Positions 1-8,372 of a stretch of DNA of 64,000 bases are shown here, piece after piece (the first letter of the stretch is position 1; each line of letters starts with the position of its first letter). The DNA comes from Ferdinandcohnia sp047246645 (GTDB lineage Bacteria > Bacillota > Bacilli > Bacillales > Bacillaceae_L): the NCBI RefSeq assembly GCF_047246645.1, contig NZ_JBFOKR010000005.1, positions 186,001 through 250,000 on the forward strand. Reading direction: 5' to 3'. Made by a program: the position numbers and the translations under genes. The notes beneath the pieces were generated by a model. That model was given only the letters and a program-made list of their open reading frames with translations, had not been told where the DNA came from and did not search any database.

Positions 1-430
1 TATTTGACATGATAAAGTACCCCATTCCTTCACCCTTACGTGAATCTGGCACAATATCTGCAACGATTCCTCCAGCAGCAGTAGTAGCCATCCCAAAACC
101 AATTCCGTGAAAGAAACGAAGAAGTAACACAGTATAACTTGAATTTGGTAGGAAATATAAGAATGATGACACCATGAATATTAGTAAGGAAAGCATGAAG
201 GTTTTTCTTTTTCCCAATGTGTTCAGCCATTGACCAGCAAAGGGACGAACGATGATAGCTGAGAATAAGAATACAGTTATCATTAGTCCTGCTTCCAGCT
301 CATTTCCACCTAAATCACCTAATGTATAAACCGGTAATGAAACCAGTAAAAAATAAAAATTTAAAAAGACAAAGAAATTACTCAATGAAATATTAATAAA
401 ATCCTTTGTCCAGAGTTTTTGTTTTCCCAT
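1..430 (-). CDS. MFS multidrug-type transporter, C-terminal part outside window
   Basis: Only the first 143 codons are present; the gene runs off the left edge. The start is ATG with a GGGGGA ribosome site 5 bases before it. The protein begins with a short cytoplasmic stretch and a first membrane helix, followed by helices typical of the major facilitator superfamily. A motif-A-like loop (GQWLNTLGKRKTF) lies between helices 2 and 3, and RFFHGIGFGMATTAAGGIVAD marks helix 4/5. It lies 73 bases downstream of a MarR-type gene on the same strand, so it is probably a drug or metabolite exporter controlled by that regulator. The substrate cannot be read from the sequence. Confidence 0.85.
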   Translation of the reverse strand, partial: MGKQKLWTKDFINISLSNFFVFLNFYFLLVSLPVYTLGDLGGNELEAGLMITVFLFSAIIVRPFAGQWLNTLGKRKTFMLSLLIFMVSSFLYFLPNSSYTVLLLRFFHGIGFGMATTAAGGIVADIVPDSRKGEGMGYFIMSN

Positions 431-503
431 TTGTTTTCCCCCTGTTGAAGTTTTGAACCACAATAAAAAGTGGGGACAAGGTCCTCCACTGAGTAAATGT
501 TGG

Positions 504-923
504 TTATTTAATTTGAGTTGACCATTCTTTTAAAAGCTCTGTTAATTGTTCTTGTGATTCTTTAGGAAAATGTTCAAGTAGTTTTTCATTCATTCGTTGC
601 ATGGCTCTTTCCCAATTTGGATATTCAGTTAATGTTTTCTCCGTTAATTCAATATTTTTTCTACGTTTGTCTTCTCCAGTTATTTGTTGAACATACCCGA
701 GATTTACAAGCTTTTGAATTGTACGTGTCATAGGTGGCTTTTCAACGGATAAGTATTCACATAGCTCGGATTGTGTTAATGTACCCTTCGTTTTTAATAC
801 ATATAAAACCGACCATTGTGCACTAAATAGTCCAAATGGTTCTAATGTTTCATTTACATGCTTTGTAAGTTGACGTGATAGTTGATGAACAGCATGAAAG
901 AGCTTGTGTTTTGATTGCATCAT
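504..923 (-). CDS. MarR family transcriptional regulator
   Basis: A 139-residue protein with a winged-helix MarR fold: N-terminal dimer helix, then LTQSELCEYLSVEKPPMTRTIQKL as recognition helix-turn-helix (about residues 49-72), then the wing region with GEDKRRKNIELT. The start ATG follows GAGGTGAT. It is the upstream gene of a pair with the MFS transporter and faces the yhgE-like gene. A perfect 18-bp palindrome sits 27 bases upstream of its start and is the likely autoregulatory operator. The ligand is unknown. Confidence 0.9.
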   Translation of the reverse strand: MMQSKHKLFHAVHQLSRQLTKHVNETLEPFGLFSAQWSVLYVLKTKGTLTQSELCEYLSVEKPPMTRTIQKLVNLGYVQQITGEDKRRKNIELTEKTLTEYPNWERAMQRMNEKLLEHFPKESQEQLTELLKEWSTQIK

Positions 924-949
924 ATCACCTCAGATAATATACACCGAAT

Positions 950-967
950 TAGTTACCTAGGTAACTA
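950..967. promoter_or_regulatory. Probable MarR operator palindrome
   Basis: An 18-bp perfect palindrome, core AGTTACCTAGGTAACT, lies between the divergent marR and yhgE-like genes and close to the marR start. MarR proteins commonly bind such dyads to repress their own operon. The assignment to this MarR is inferred from position. Confidence 0.65.
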
Positions 968-1121
968 TATCATTTATATAATAGAAAATGCAAGTTTTAT
1001 CGCTGGAAATTCAGGTCGACATGTATTGACATCAAAAATATTATTCGACATTTGCATTTTTTAGAAGGATTTTCCACATTACACTTAGAATATTAAGAAA
1101 AGTCAGTAATGATTGAATATT

Positions 1122-1141
1122 ATGAATGAGTATTCATTCAT
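1122..1141. promoter_or_regulatory. FadR/TetR-type operator upstream of yhgE-like gene
   Basis: An inverted repeat with arms ATGAATGA and TCATTCAT separated by GTAT lies 34 bases before the yhgE-like start codon. It fits the B. subtilis FadR box as remembered (TGAATGAMTANTCATTCA, read on the minus strand), and many TetR repressors bind the same kind of dyad. No TetR gene is present in this window. Confidence 0.6.
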
Positions 1142-1175
1142 TATTGATTAAATAAAAAATGTAAGGGGGCTTTCT

Positions 1176-3947
1176 ATGAATGCATTCAACCTACTCAGAG
1201 CAGATCTTGCAAAACTGACAAAGAGAAAGGGAATCTTGCTTTCAGTTATCGCTGTATTGCTCGTTCCAATTGTTTATGCAGGAATTCTGTTATCTGCAAC
1301 ATGGTCACCGTACGACAACCTTTCAAACTTACCTGTTGCTGTAGTCAACAAAGATAAAGGTGGTATGTCAGGGGATGAACCGATTAACGTTGGTGAAGAT
1401 TTAGTTGCAAGTATGAAAGAAAGTATGACGCTTGGCTTCCAATTTGTTAGTGAAGAAAAAGCGCAGAAGGGACTAGAAAACCAAGATTATTACATGGTTA
1501 TTGAAATCCCAGAGGATTTTTCAGAGAAGATTACAACAGTGTTAGATGAAAATCCTCAAATTCCAGAGCTTCGTTATATCCAAAACGAAGGTCTAAATTT
1601 TATGGCATCACAAGTAACAAATAGTGCCACAGAAAGAATTCGTGAACAATTAGGCAACCAAATTACAGAAACCTATGCAAAAAACCTTTTCTCTCAATTA
1701 GGTGAAATTGCAAACGGTTTCAAATCTGCTGCCGATGGCTCTGAGCAAATTCACTCTGGTTCAGAAGAACTTCACGAAGGAACATCTACAATGGTAGATT
1801 CCTTAGAAGAAAAAGCACCAGATATCGATAAGCTTGCTGCGGGTGCAGAGGAGCTTGAAGCTGGTACTGGAGAATTACTTAGCAACCTTACAGGCAAAAA
1901 GGGAGACATCGCCAAGCTAGCTGCAGGTGCAAAGGCGGCTAATGATGGAGCGGGTGAGATTTTAAGTAATTTGAAAGGGAAGTCTGGGGATATTGCTGCG
2001 CTGGCTAAGGGGTCTAAGGATCTTGAAGCAGGAACGAAAGAACTTTTGACTAACTTGACTGTGAAACAGCCTGATATTACTAGGCTTGCAGAAGGTGCTG
2101 CAGCTGCTGATGCTGGGACTGCAACTTTATTAAGCAAGTTAAACGAAAGTTCGAAAAACATTGAAACACTCGCTGCTGGATCAAAGGATCTTTCTGCTGG
2201 TGTTCAGAGCTTGTTAGATAAGGTTACTGCTGGTTCTGATGGTATAACTGAGCTTCATCAAGGTGCTTTGGCATTAGAACAAAGTGGACCTAGGTTAAAA
2301 GGTGGAGCTGAGCTGGTATTAGGTGGATTACAAAGTGTTCAAAAGAGTATTGATGATAAAATCTTACCAGGTGTTCGAGGTTTAAATGCTGGGGTAGGTG
2401 GACTTAGAGATGGTGTAGGGGAGCTATCAGAAGGTTCGAAGAGGTTAGCAGAAGGATTAGAGGCATATTCAAAGCATCCATTACTTGCTGCTGACCCACT
2501 TTTTGCAGAATTAGTCCAAGGAAGTAAGGATTTAGAGAATGGAATTAATAATGTTATTACAGGTATAGATACTGCTCTTAAACCAGGTGTTGAAGCACTT
2601 GAAAAAGGCATTTTTGAACCAGATAAACCAGAAACTCTTAAAAATGGTATTGCTGCTCTTGTTGCTGGTCAAACCCAATTATCTACAAGTATTAACAATG
2701 AGTTGATTCCAGGATTTACGAGACTTGCAGAAGGCACTACACAATTAGACGCTTCATGGAGCACAATGCTAGAACAGATCCCTGTCATGAATGAGGGTGC
2801 CAAATCAATTGCAGGTGGAAACCACACAGTTAACGTAGGTTGGAAAGAACTTACTGCAGGAGTATCAGATTTAAAAGAGGGTACAACTCAAATAAGTGCA
2901 GGTACAGCAGACGTTAACACAGGTTGGAAAGCACTAACATCAGGTGCAACTGAGTTAAATGCAGGCTCTAAGCAAATCGCAGCCGGCAATCAAACAGTTA
3001 ACACAGGCTGGCAAACCCTAACAGGTGGAGTTACACAGCTTCAAGCGGGTACTTCACAAATTGCTGTGGGTAATGCCACTGTAAACACAGGCTGGCAGCA
3101 ACTATCTGCAGGAGCTAGTAAACTCCATGCAGGTATGAAGCAAGTAAGTGATGGTACTCAAACTGTTAAAACAGGTTGGGGCGATTTAACTGATGGTGCT
3201 ACTCAAATCAATGATGGGGTAGGTAAGATTAAAGACGGCAGCGGAGAGTTAAATAGCGGTTTAAGCGATGGTGCTGAAAAAACTGGTGGTATAAATGCTA
3301 CTGACACTAATATTTCAATGTTCTCTTCACCAGTTAAAACAGTTGGTGAAAAGGTGAATGGATATCAGTATTATCGAGATTCAACTGCACCATATATTAT
3401 TTCACTTGCATTGTTTGTAGGAATGCTTATTATGTCATTTGTAGTAGACTTTAAGAAGCCTGCAGATGTACCAGTTTCAAAAGTAAGCTGGTTTGCAAGT
3501 AAATATATGAAGCTTTCTATTTTCGCAATTACTCAAGCTTTACTTGTTTCAATTTTTGCGTTGCTGTTCCTAAAGCTCCAGGTGGGAAGTGCGTTTTCGT
3601 TTATCCTGTTTACGATTTTCGTAAGTATGACATTCATGACAATCATTTTCTTCCTCGTAGCATTAGGCGGTAACATTGGTCGTTTTGCTGCACTAACGTT
3701 TATTGTATTGCAGCTATCAATTACAGGTGCAAACCTGCCAATTGAAATGTTACCTGAAAATTTACGTAATCTAAGCCAATTCTTACCATTAACATACTCA
3801 AATGCAGGATTTAAGTCGATCATTTCACTAAATGATAGCGGCTTTATGTGGTCGAATCTCGGAGTATTATTTATTTACTTCGCAATATTCGCTGTATTAG
3901 CTCTAGGAGTATTCTTATTTAACGGTAAAAAGGTAGTAGAAGAATAA
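1176..3947 (+). CDS. yhgE: YhgE/Pip family membrane protein with long repeat stalk
   Basis: A 923-residue protein of the YhgE/Pip (phage infection protein-like) family. One membrane helix near residues 18-40 is followed by a large extracytoplasmic region, then about six C-terminal helices (about 740-920) resembling an ABC-2 permease half. The ectodomain has two arrays of 28-residue repeats (about 216-355 and 552-691), four heptads each, so it should form a long helical stalk. The family includes the phage receptor YueB and type VII secretion component EsaA, but no other ESX gene is nearby. The start follows AAGGGGG. The FadR-like dyad upstream suggests repression by a TetR-type protein. The function is not established; export of hydrophobic molecules is one idea. 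Confidence 0.85.
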   Translation: MNAFNLLRADLAKLTKRKGILLSVIAVLLVPIVYAGILLSATWSPYDNLSNLPVAVVNKDKGGMSGDEPINVGEDLVASMKESMTLGFQFVSEEKAQKGLENQDYYMVIEIPEDFSEKITTVLDENPQIPELRYIQNEGLNFMASQVTNSATERIREQLGNQITETYAKNLFSQLGEIANGFKSAADGSEQIHSGSEELHEGTSTMVDSLEEKAPDIDKLAAGAEELEAGTGELLSNLTGKKGDIAKLAAGAKAANDGAGEILSNLKGKSGDIAALAKGSKDLEAGTKELLTNLTVKQPDITRLAEGAAAADAGTATLLSKLNESSKNIETLAAGSKDLSAGVQSLLDKVTAGSDGITELHQGALALEQSGPRLKGGAELVLGGLQSVQKSIDDKILPGVRGLNAGVGGLRDGVGELSEGSKRLAEGLEAYSKHPLLAADPLFAELVQGSKDLENGINNVITGIDTALKPGVEALEKGIFEPDKPETLKNGIAALVAGQTQLSTSINNELIPGFTRLAEGTTQLDASWSTMLEQIPVMNEGAKSIAGGNHTVNVGWKELTAGVSDLKEGTTQISAGTADVNTGWKALTSGATELNAGSKQIAAGNQTVNTGWQTLTGGVTQLQAGTSQIAVGNATVNTGWQQLSAGASKLHAGMKQVSDGTQTVKTGWGDLTDGATQINDGVGKIKDGSGELNSGLSDGAEKTGGINATDTNISMFSSPVKTVGEKVNGYQYYRDSTAPYIISLALFVGMLIMSFVVDFKKPADVPVSKVSWFASKYMKLSIFAITQALLVSIFALLFLKLQVGSAFSFILFTIFVSMTFMTIIFFLVALGGNIGRFAALTFIVLQLSITGANLPIEMLPENLRNLSQFLPLTYSNAGFKSIISLNDSGFMWSNLGVLFIYFAIFAVLALGVFLFNGKKVVEE
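1821..2240 (+). repeat. Array of five 84-bp (28-residue) coding repeats, N-terminal
   Basis: Five consecutive units start with DIxxLAxGxxxxxxG and end with a short polar linker. Each is 28 residues, i.e. four heptads. Units are diverged at DNA level, so this is an old expansion, not a recent slippage. Confidence 0.8.
2829..3248 (+). repeat. Array of five 84-bp (28-residue) coding repeats, C-terminal
   Basis: Five units of the form VNTGWxxLxxGxxxLxAGxxQI plus a short GN-rich linker, 28 residues each. They share the heptad phase of the first array but have a different consensus (conserved GW). Confidence 0.85.
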
Positions 3948-3952
3948 AAACC

Positions 3953-3993
3953 AAAACCCGATTAACCTCAATCAGAGGCTTAATCGGGTTTTT
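3953..3993 (+). terminator. Terminator after yhgE-like gene
   Basis: Stem with arms ACCCGATTAA and TTAATCGGGT followed by TTTTT, directly after the stop codon. Confidence 0.85.
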
Positions 3994-4068
3994 AATTTAC
4001 ACTTGGGATAATCCCTTTCAAAATTCAAATACTACTTGTAATCAGAAAGAATCATGGGGGGATTTATT

Positions 4069-4815
4069 GTGATTACAAAAGACATCATTTCCATTTTAGA
4101 AGATAAGATTCAGCTAATCCGTAAAGGAGAAAAAGCTATATATTTAGTAGGGCCAATAAAACTTCCAGTAAATTTAGATGGTGAAACCGTCATATTTAAA
4201 TGGTACTGCTGGTTACTTTGTGATGAGGTAACTGAAGATATCAATCGAATCATTGAAAAGTTATCCGCTTCGAATTTGGCTGAGATGCAGCAATCAAGTG
4301 TTTTAGTTTATGGAGACTTTGAACATTCAGAAGAAGCACTTATCCGTATGCATAGTATTTGTCACACCGGTGATATTTTTGGAAGCAAGCGTTGTGATTG
4401 TGGATTTCAGTTGAAAGAATCAATGCGAATAATAAGAGACCATGGTTCCGGAGCATTATTTTATCTAGCAAATCATGAAGGTCGGGGCATTGGTTTGTTC
4501 AGTAAAGCGATGGCATATGTGTTACAGGAAAACGGATTGGATACTGTGGAAGCCAATATTAAGCTTGGTTTTGTTGATGACGCAAGAAATTATGATGATG
4601 CCATCGAGGTTTTGAAAGTGCTACGTTCAAAACCAGTTTCATTAATAACTAATAACCCAAGAAAGTTGAATGCGTTAAAAAATGCAGGGATGAATGTGTC
4701 AGAACGTATGCCAATTTGGGGCGATGTATCTGAGTTTAATAAAAAATATTTAAAAACAAAAATTGAACGTTCAGGGCATTTTGTTGAAATGGCCCAGGAT
4801 GAGCAGCCTTTATAA
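4069..4815 (+). CDS. GTP cyclohydrolase II-like protein (RibA domain only)
   Basis: The RibA signature is clear: RMHSICHTGDIFGSKRCDCG with the three zinc cysteines (C-x10-C-x-C), GRGIGL, the LQENGLDTVEAN stretch, and ITNNPRKLNALKNAGMNVSER. The usual RQEGR of GTP cyclohydrolase II is NHEGR here, so the substrate pocket differs. No DHBP synthase domain is fused, unlike the bifunctional RibA of Bacillus riboflavin operons, and about 60 extra residues precede the domain. I chose GTG at 4069 because GGGGGGA lies 6 bases before it; an ATG at 4054 would lack a ribosome site. The enzyme may open the imidazole ring of GTP or a related purine for a side pathway. It sits upstream of a WrbA flavoprotein. 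Confidence 0.8.
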   Translation: MITKDIISILEDKIQLIRKGEKAIYLVGPIKLPVNLDGETVIFKWYCWLLCDEVTEDINRIIEKLSASNLAEMQQSSVLVYGDFEHSEEALIRMHSICHTGDIFGSKRCDCGFQLKESMRIIRDHGSGALFYLANHEGRGIGLFSKAMAYVLQENGLDTVEANIKLGFVDDARNYDDAIEVLKVLRSKPVSLITNNPRKLNALKNAGMNVSERMPIWGDVSEFNKKYLKTKIERSGHFVEMAQDEQPL

Positions 4816-4902
4816 AACTTTTGGTGTATGCATATGAGGAGTGGGAAAGCGCAATACTAAAATGAAATTTTAAAAATTAAATACATAAGGAGAGAATGAA
4901 AA

Positions 4903-5514
4903 ATGACTGGAGTAAATTTAGCAATTATTTACTATAGCTCGACTGGCACGAATTATAAGCTTGCCAACATGGCAGCAGACGGTGCAAAGGAAGCTGGAGC
5001 TGAAGTGAAAGTGTTAAAAGTACCAGAGTTAGCTCCGCAAGCGGCAATTGAATCTAACCCGGCTTGGAAAGCACATTATGATGAAACCAAGGATGTACCA
5101 GAAGTAAAATTAGATGACCTTGAATGGGCAGACGCCATTATTTTCAGCGTGCCTACAAGATTCGGTAACATGCCGGCGCAAATGAGGCAGTTTTTAGATA
5201 CTACAGGCGGTTTATGGTTTAACGGTAAATTGGTAAACAAAGTGGTGAGCGCAATGGCTACAACAAGTAACGCTCATGGTGGACATGAATCTACATTGTT
5301 AAGCTTATATAATTCAATGTATCACTGGGGTGCAATTATTGTCCCAACAGGCTATACAGATCAATCCATTTTCGCAGCAGGTGGAAATCCATATGGAACA
5401 AGTGCAACAGTAGACCAAAATGGAAACATAGTAGAAGATGTTGAAGCTGCAGTTAAGCACCAGGCGAAGCGTACTGTTACAATTGCTGAATATATAAAAA
5501 AGGGTACACAATGA
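4903..5514 (+). CDS. wrbA: WrbA-type NAD(P)H:quinone oxidoreductase (flavodoxin-like)
   Basis: A 203-residue flavodoxin-fold protein. The FMN phosphate loop YSSTGTNYKLA is at residues 11-21, PTRFGNMPAQMRQFLD near the middle contacts the flavin, and the family-typical TSNAHGGHESTLLSL and GGNPYG motifs follow. WrbA enzymes carry out two-electron reduction of quinones, limiting redox cycling. The start ATG follows AAGGAGAG. It is 87 bases after the RibA-like gene and ends at a terminator; co-transcription is possible but not shown. Confidence 0.9.
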   Translation: MTGVNLAIIYYSSTGTNYKLANMAADGAKEAGAEVKVLKVPELAPQAAIESNPAWKAHYDETKDVPEVKLDDLEWADAIIFSVPTRFGNMPAQMRQFLDTTGGLWFNGKLVNKVVSAMATTSNAHGGHESTLLSLYNSMYHWGAIIVPTGYTDQSIFAAGGNPYGTSATVDQNGNIVEDVEAAVKHQAKRTVTIAEYIKKGTQ

Positions 5515-5524
5515 TATTCACATA

Positions 5525-5552
5525 AAGCTAGCCAAGGAGGCTAGCTCTTATT
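5525..5552 (+). terminator. Terminator after wrbA
   Basis: Stem GCTAGCC / GGCTAGC with an AAGGA-type loop and a short T-rich tail (CTTATT). Confidence 0.7.
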
Positions 5553-5617
5553 ATGCAGATAGAAAAGTATAAAATTCTTTCCTATCTGCATAAGGGCAAC
5601 TACGGCTCTGCTGTCGC
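5551..5617 (+). repeat. Interspersed repeat family 1, copy 1
   Basis: Contains a perfect 12-bp inverted repeat (TTATGCAGATAG, 5551-5562, and its complement at 5582-5593) and then CTACGGCTCTGCTGTCGC. From 5565 to 5617 it matches 37099-37150 on the opposite strand with few differences. Non-coding. Confidence 0.8.
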
Positions 5618-5642
5618 TAAAGGTCGGCAATCTCCGAGTTTT

Positions 5643-6014
5643 CTAATTGTAAGGAAAATTATCCTCTTCCCCTCTACTTAAAAAGGGTGGGAGAAATTGT
5701 ATCACGATTACAACCGGTAATAAATATCCTATAAGAGCTTCAATAATGGCAAAGGCTCTTGCTAAACCAAATGGAGTTACATCTCCATAGCCAACAGATA
5801 GTAGTGTAATGGCACTAAAATACAAAGACCGTGTAATCATATCAATGGATTGTCCTTGGTGTGAATCAGAAGCATAATGGTCATGTAGTTCACCCAGGTT
5901 AAACACATCTAATAATATATATATCACAGTGAAAGTTAATAGTGTGTTTAAGTAAACAATTAAGAATATTAATGCCCTATACAGTGATTTTTTTCGATTA
6001 ATATAAGAAAACAA
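5643..6014 (-). CDS. Two-helix potassium channel protein
   Basis: A 123-residue protein with two membrane helices flanking a pore loop. The selectivity filter is SVGYGD at residues 73-78 (usual TVGYGD), preceded by the pore helix SLYFSAITLL. This is the minimal KcsA-like ion-channel architecture; no cytoplasmic RCK/TrkA-N domain is fused. The start is TTG at 6014: there is an in-frame stop four codons upstream and no better start. The start lies one base after the 3' arm of a long-range inverted repeat (6016-6095), which could affect translation. Four such chains would be expected to form the pore. Confidence 0.8.
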   Translation of the reverse strand: MFSYINRKKSLYRALIFLIVYLNTLLTFTVIYILLDVFNLGELHDHYASDSHQGQSIDMITRSLYFSAITLLSVGYGDVTPFGLARAFAIIEALIGYLLPVVIVIQFLPPFLSRGEEDNFPYN

Positions 6015-6015
6015 A

Positions 6016-6095
6016 AGAACTCACATCCCTGATAGCCTTTCTACATGTATATTAGAAAATATACAGAATAGACTAGCCTTCCAAGAGTGAGTTCT
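6016..6095 (-). promoter_or_regulatory. Long-range inverted repeat at K+ channel start
   Basis: Perfect 9-bp arms AGAACTCAC (6016-6024) and GTGAGTTCT (6087-6095) enclose 62 bases and, on the minus strand, are followed by TTTTGTTTT that overlaps the channel start codon. It could be the terminator of the upstream operon, a start-masking structure, or both. Confidence 0.45.
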
Positions 6096-6103
6096 CTATC
6101 TGC

Positions 6104-7168
6104 TTAATTTACTTCTGTTACGGAGTTAAGCATGTGCTGAAATTTATCTTTTTCATCAACGGTTACATACAATTTTGTAATTTCTTTTTGTTTTCCGAAA
6201 GGAAGAATTGCTATTGTTGGTTCTTTCAGTTCAATTTCAAATTGCGGATCTTCTTCAAAGAAATCAGGAAGTGTGATAGCAAAGCTATTTTTTTCGCGAT
6301 TTCTACTTTTCTTATCAGTTATTGTAGAAGATACTGATTTAATATTATCTAAGTTAACTTCGATTCCTCTACGAACCCCTACTTGAGCGTAAAGTCTACC
6401 ATTTGATAATACGATAGGAGAAAGGCGCACTGCATGATAGTCTGCAATAATCCATAGCAACGCATATACATCAAAAGCAGTGAATATCCAAGCAGCGGTT
6501 GTACTCCATTGAGCGATTAAGAAATGAACTCCAATCACCTCAATGACCATCGCATGAACTAGCATAATGAAGATTCCAAAATACCCTGACTTTGTATGAA
6601 AAGAAAATACCTCTCCGACGTTCTCGTTTGGTTGCCATTTCTTTTTCCAGACAAATAGTCCATAGTAAAAGATTGAGAAGTCAAACACTAGAATGTCTGC
6701 AAACTTTTTCTGGCCAAATGTTTCACGGAATGCATTACGTAGAGTAGTCGAAAAAAAGAAATCTAGCTCTTTTCTTTTTTTGTAGTTCCTTATAAGCGTT
6801 GGAATTTTACGTAATAAAATAATACCTAGTGCCAATTCAATAGCGATAAAAATGGCTTCTAAGGCATAGATACTATATTTAACGTATGAGAAAACAGCAA
6901 GTTCATGATGAGGAACTATGAAGTAGGAAAACCAGAAACCACCAATTACTACTGGAAGTAGGGTAATAATGGAGAAACGGTTTCTGACGACTAAAATATA
7001 GAAAAACAATGGAAGGACAATGGTTAAGTCAATTAATGAAGCAATAATCATCAAATCATCAATTGGGCCAACAATATCTGTTGTCATCACAATATAATTA
7101 CAACTAAGAATTGCTAGAGCAATTAAGATGAAGATAATAATTGTTTTACTTTTTGATGATTGTACCAT
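6104..7168 (-). CDS. Multi-pass membrane protein of unknown function
   Basis: I do not recognise this 354-residue protein. It has roughly seven membrane helices: three to four in residues 8-125, then a basic cytoplasmic stretch with KKRKELDFFFSTT, and more helices at about 195-265. The C-terminal 80 residues are soluble and look like a small beta-rich, PH-like domain (RRGIEVNLDNIKSV, TIAILPFGK). It overlaps the upstream CPBP protease gene by 23 bases, so the two are translationally coupled in a MarR-led operon. The conserved coupling suggests they act together at the membrane. Confidence 0.7.
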   Translation of the reverse strand: MVQSSKSKTIIIFILIALAILSCNYIVMTTDIVGPIDDLMIIASLIDLTIVLPLFFYILVVRNRFSIITLLPVVIGGFWFSYFIVPHHELAVFSYVKYSIYALEAIFIAIELALGIILLRKIPTLIRNYKKRKELDFFFSTTLRNAFRETFGQKKFADILVFDFSIFYYGLFVWKKKWQPNENVGEVFSFHTKSGYFGIFIMLVHAMVIEVIGVHFLIAQWSTTAAWIFTAFDVYALLWIIADYHAVRLSPIVLSNGRLYAQVGVRRGIEVNLDNIKSVSSTITDKKSRNREKNSFAITLPDFFEEDPQFEIELKEPTIAILPFGKQKEITKLYVTVDEKDKFQHMLNSVTEVN

Positions 7169-7928
7169 GTAAACTCCCCCTTTGTTTATTTGAATTCATC
7201 TGTATTGGATACCAAAGCAAGTGAAACAGAATATGAACAACAATTGCTGCGAATATTCCTGCTTGTAGGAATGCAAGACCACACCATATCCCTACCCAAA
7301 TATTTCCACCAAGAGCATAGATCATGATCGCAGGAGTCTTTTTCAATCCCATAGATGAGATTCCAGGTACATGAGCTAGTGCAAATAGGATACTTGAAAT
7401 GAGTATGGCAACCCAAATGAGAATATTATTGTTTGTACTTAGGATCATTGAGCCTAGCCAAATAATAAAACCCATTATTCCAAGACGGAAAATGATTTCC
7501 TCAATAACTCCCCCATAAAAAATACGAGCACCAATGCCCATGTTTTGATAATGCTGTTCAATTTTATTAAAAGAATCCGCATCAACAGCTCTCTTAAAGA
7601 TAAAGTAATAGGCTGCGATATTTGCAATGGAACAAATAAGACCGTAGGTTACCCCGGTTTGCATCAGCTCGGTAAAATGTTGCCAACTAAATGTTCCATC
7701 TAAAATACCTTTTGTAAATGGGTCAACAAGGTTCGTTTTAATTGCAAAAAAGGAACCTGCTAAAGAAAAAAGTACAACAGCAAGAATATGTGTAATAACT
7801 CTGGTTAGTAATGGTATATCCTCTTCAGAAGAAGATAGAATCTTCTTCTCTGAACTTAGCATAAACAGAATACCGGGAATACAACTAATAGTCAGTAAGA
7901 GAGTGAGAAACCACACCATAATCGTCAC
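7146..7928 (-). CDS. CPBP family intramembrane metalloprotease (CAAX/Abi type)
   Basis: A 260-residue integral membrane protein with about seven helices. It carries the CPBP motifs: EEIIFR (E143, E144, R148), FALAHVPG (H186) and a late HILFH (H232). These residues are expected to form the intramembrane active site. In bacteria the family is linked to bacteriocin self-immunity, but the substrate here is unknown. The GTG at 7928 abuts the stop of the upstream MarR gene; an ATG at 7919 with AGGTG in front is an equally good start. It overlaps the following membrane protein gene. Confidence 0.85.
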   Translation of the reverse strand: MTIMVWFLTLLLTISCIPGILFMLSSEKKILSSSEEDIPLLTRVITHILAVVLFSLAGSFFAIKTNLVDPFTKGILDGTFSWQHFTELMQTGVTYGLICSIANIAAYYFIFKRAVDADSFNKIEQHYQNMGIGARIFYGGVIEEIIFRLGIMGFIIWLGSMILSTNNNILIWVAILISSILFALAHVPGISSMGLKKTPAIMIYALGGNIWVGIWCGLAFLQAGIFAAIVVHILFHLLWYPIQMNSNKQRGSLHGTIIKK

Positions 7929-8372
7929 CTATCCTTTATCATTTTCGTCTGTAATGATTGTATGGAGCTTCTCAATGACTGCTCTAAATTGAACCATTTC
8001 ATCTGTTGTTAATTTTGAAAAATACTTATCGATGACTCTTTGGTCAATCTTGTCGTACTCTTCATAAAGCTTTAGGCCATTAAGTCCAAGTGAAATAAGA
8101 ATTTCACGACGATTCTCTGGGTTGATTTCTCTTTTTATGTAATCTTCTTTTTCAAGTTTATTAAGCAATTGACTCACGGCACTTGCAGTAGTATTCATCT
8201 GCAGGGCTAATTCATTAACTGTAATTGTCTTTGCAATATGTACAAATTGAATTAACATTGATTGCTTTGGCGTTAATTCGTATTGGAGAATAGATTCAAA
8301 TTCTCTAAGTAAGAGTGAGTTAACTTTATCTAATAATTTAAATGTTTCTTTCGTGTAATTTTTAATATCCAT
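7929..8372 (-). CDS. MarR family transcriptional regulator (operon leader)
   Basis: A winged-helix protein of 147 residues. ITVNELALQMNTTASAVSQLLNKLEKEDYI is the helix-turn-helix and NPENRREILISL the wing. I start it at the ATG at 8372 because AAAGGAGGG lies just before it; twelve further in-frame codons upstream have no ribosome site. It heads the operon with the CPBP protease and the membrane protein. A half-site like the first MarR operator (TAGTTACCTTA) lies upstream at about 8412-8422. Confidence 0.88.
   Translation of the reverse strand: MDIKNYTKETFKLLDKVNSLLLREFESILQYELTPKQSMLIQFVHIAKTITVNELALQMNTTASAVSQLLNKLEKEDYIKREINPENRREILISLGLNGLKLYEEYDKIDQRVIDKYFSKLTTDEMVQFRAVIEKLHTIITDENDKG

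Noticed and set aside
1820..2620. Minus-strand proteins inside the yhgE-like gene
   Set aside because: They are antisense reading frames opened by the repetitive, Ala/Gly/Ser-rich coding sequence; no ribosome sites and no protein-like motifs.
7146..7928. Abortive infection defence gene
   Set aside because: CPBP proteases are often labelled Abi, but the neighbours (MarR and an unknown membrane protein) give no defence context.
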